The notes beneath the pieces were generated by a model that saw only the letters and a program-made list of their open reading frames with translations, made no database searches and was not told the DNA's origin. Below, in pieces: positions 46,305 to 46,489 of a DNA stretch of 46,489 nucleotides; positions within the stretch are counted from its first letter, which is position 1; each line of letters starts with the position of its first letter. Source of the stretch: Sporanaerobacter acetigenes DSM 13106 (GTDB lineage Bacteria; Bacillota; Clostridia; Tissierellales; Sporanaerobacteraceae). A program made the position numbers and the translations under genes. Where the stretch lies: positions 1 to 46,489 of the forward strand of contig NZ_FQXR01000017.1 of assembly GCF_900130025.1 (NCBI RefSeq), read 5' to 3'.

Positions 46305-46319
46305 CAAGGTGTACAATTG

Positions 46320-46489
46320 GATTCTAGACTACCTATAAGGAATTGAAACATGTTACATGCAAATACTCTTATTTGACATATTCGACCGATTCTAGACTAC
46401 CTATAAGGAATTGAAACATATTACATTGCCAACTATTTATTTTCTTATAATAACGATTCTAGACTACCTATAAGGAATTGAAACTTTTT
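46320..46489 (+). CRISPR. CRISPR array, leader end, cut by the window edge
   Basis: Three identical 30-base repeats at 46320-46349, 46388-46417 and 46455-46484; the unit begins GATTCTAGACTACC and ends TATAAGGAATTGAAAC, the typical 3' end of type I-B (and some III) repeats. Spacers are 38 bases (46350-46387) and 37 bases (46418-46454); a third spacer starts at 46485. The AT-rich leader with a promoter on the left and the GAAAC end on the right give transcription to the right, so the first spacer is the most recently acquired. No intact cas gene is in the window. Confidence 0.95.

Overview
The window is low-GC, densely coded DNA with AGGAGG-type ribosome binding sites, frequent TTG/GTG starts and many T-tailed hairpin terminators. 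Together with [FeFe]-hydrogenase maturation genes, a 2-hydroxyacyl-CoA dehydratase activase-type protein, amino-acid lyases, and LysM and LCP cell-wall proteins, this points to a strictly anaerobic, amino-acid-fermenting Firmicute (Clostridia/Tissierellia-like). That placement is inference; no rRNA or tRNA gene was seen to anchor it.

Layout. 1-10 kb: end of a LysM protein, a giant tandem activase/dehydratase-related ATPase, a B12-type radical SAM protein, an aldehyde dehydrogenase with a palindromic promoter, a lipoprotein and an RNA m5C methyltransferase. 10-19 kb: DJ-1 protein, 3-methyladenine glycosylase, a PII-like protein paired with a cation/proton antiporter, an ABC-F ATPase, an LCP protein with type 2 IPP isomerase, a DUF2207 protein and BirA. 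19.8-24 kb: a complete H-cluster maturation operon (TM1266-like regulator, hydE, hydG, hydF) behind a structured leader that can fold as terminator or antiterminator. 24-28.5 kb: an HD-GYP protein, bioY with a BirA box over its transcription start, and a YtrA-type GntR/ABC exporter operon with an 18-bp-arm palindromic operator. 28.5-33 kb: D-serine dehydratase, a DsrE-like protein, a cysteine desulfurase-like enzyme and methionine gamma-lyase. 33-41 kb: a sensor kinase, a TIM-barrel protein, a DUF1538/PII-like pair, bacteriohemerythrin, TraX, a large AraC regulator and a MATE exporter. 41-46.5 kb: an ECF S component, an M29 aminopeptidase, a RecB-nuclease/DinG-helicase fusion, a small membrane protein, an apparent cas2 remnant, and the leader-proximal end of a CRISPR array cut by the window edge.

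How parts fit together. BirA and BioY form a biotin-sensing pair, with a recognisable operator 30 bp upstream of bioY. HydE, HydG and HydF build the hydrogenase active site, and their leader suggests regulation by transcription attenuation. The lyases release pyruvate, 2-oxobutyrate, ammonia and sulfur species, next to sulfur-handling proteins. Two separate transporter-like membrane proteins each sit beside their own PII-like protein. The most notable items are the hyd leader, the CRISPR array with only a cas2 stub beside it, the two PII-like/transporter pairs, a hairpin that holds both a terminator and the DsrE ribosome binding site, and an apparent one-base lesion at the start of the MATE gene.
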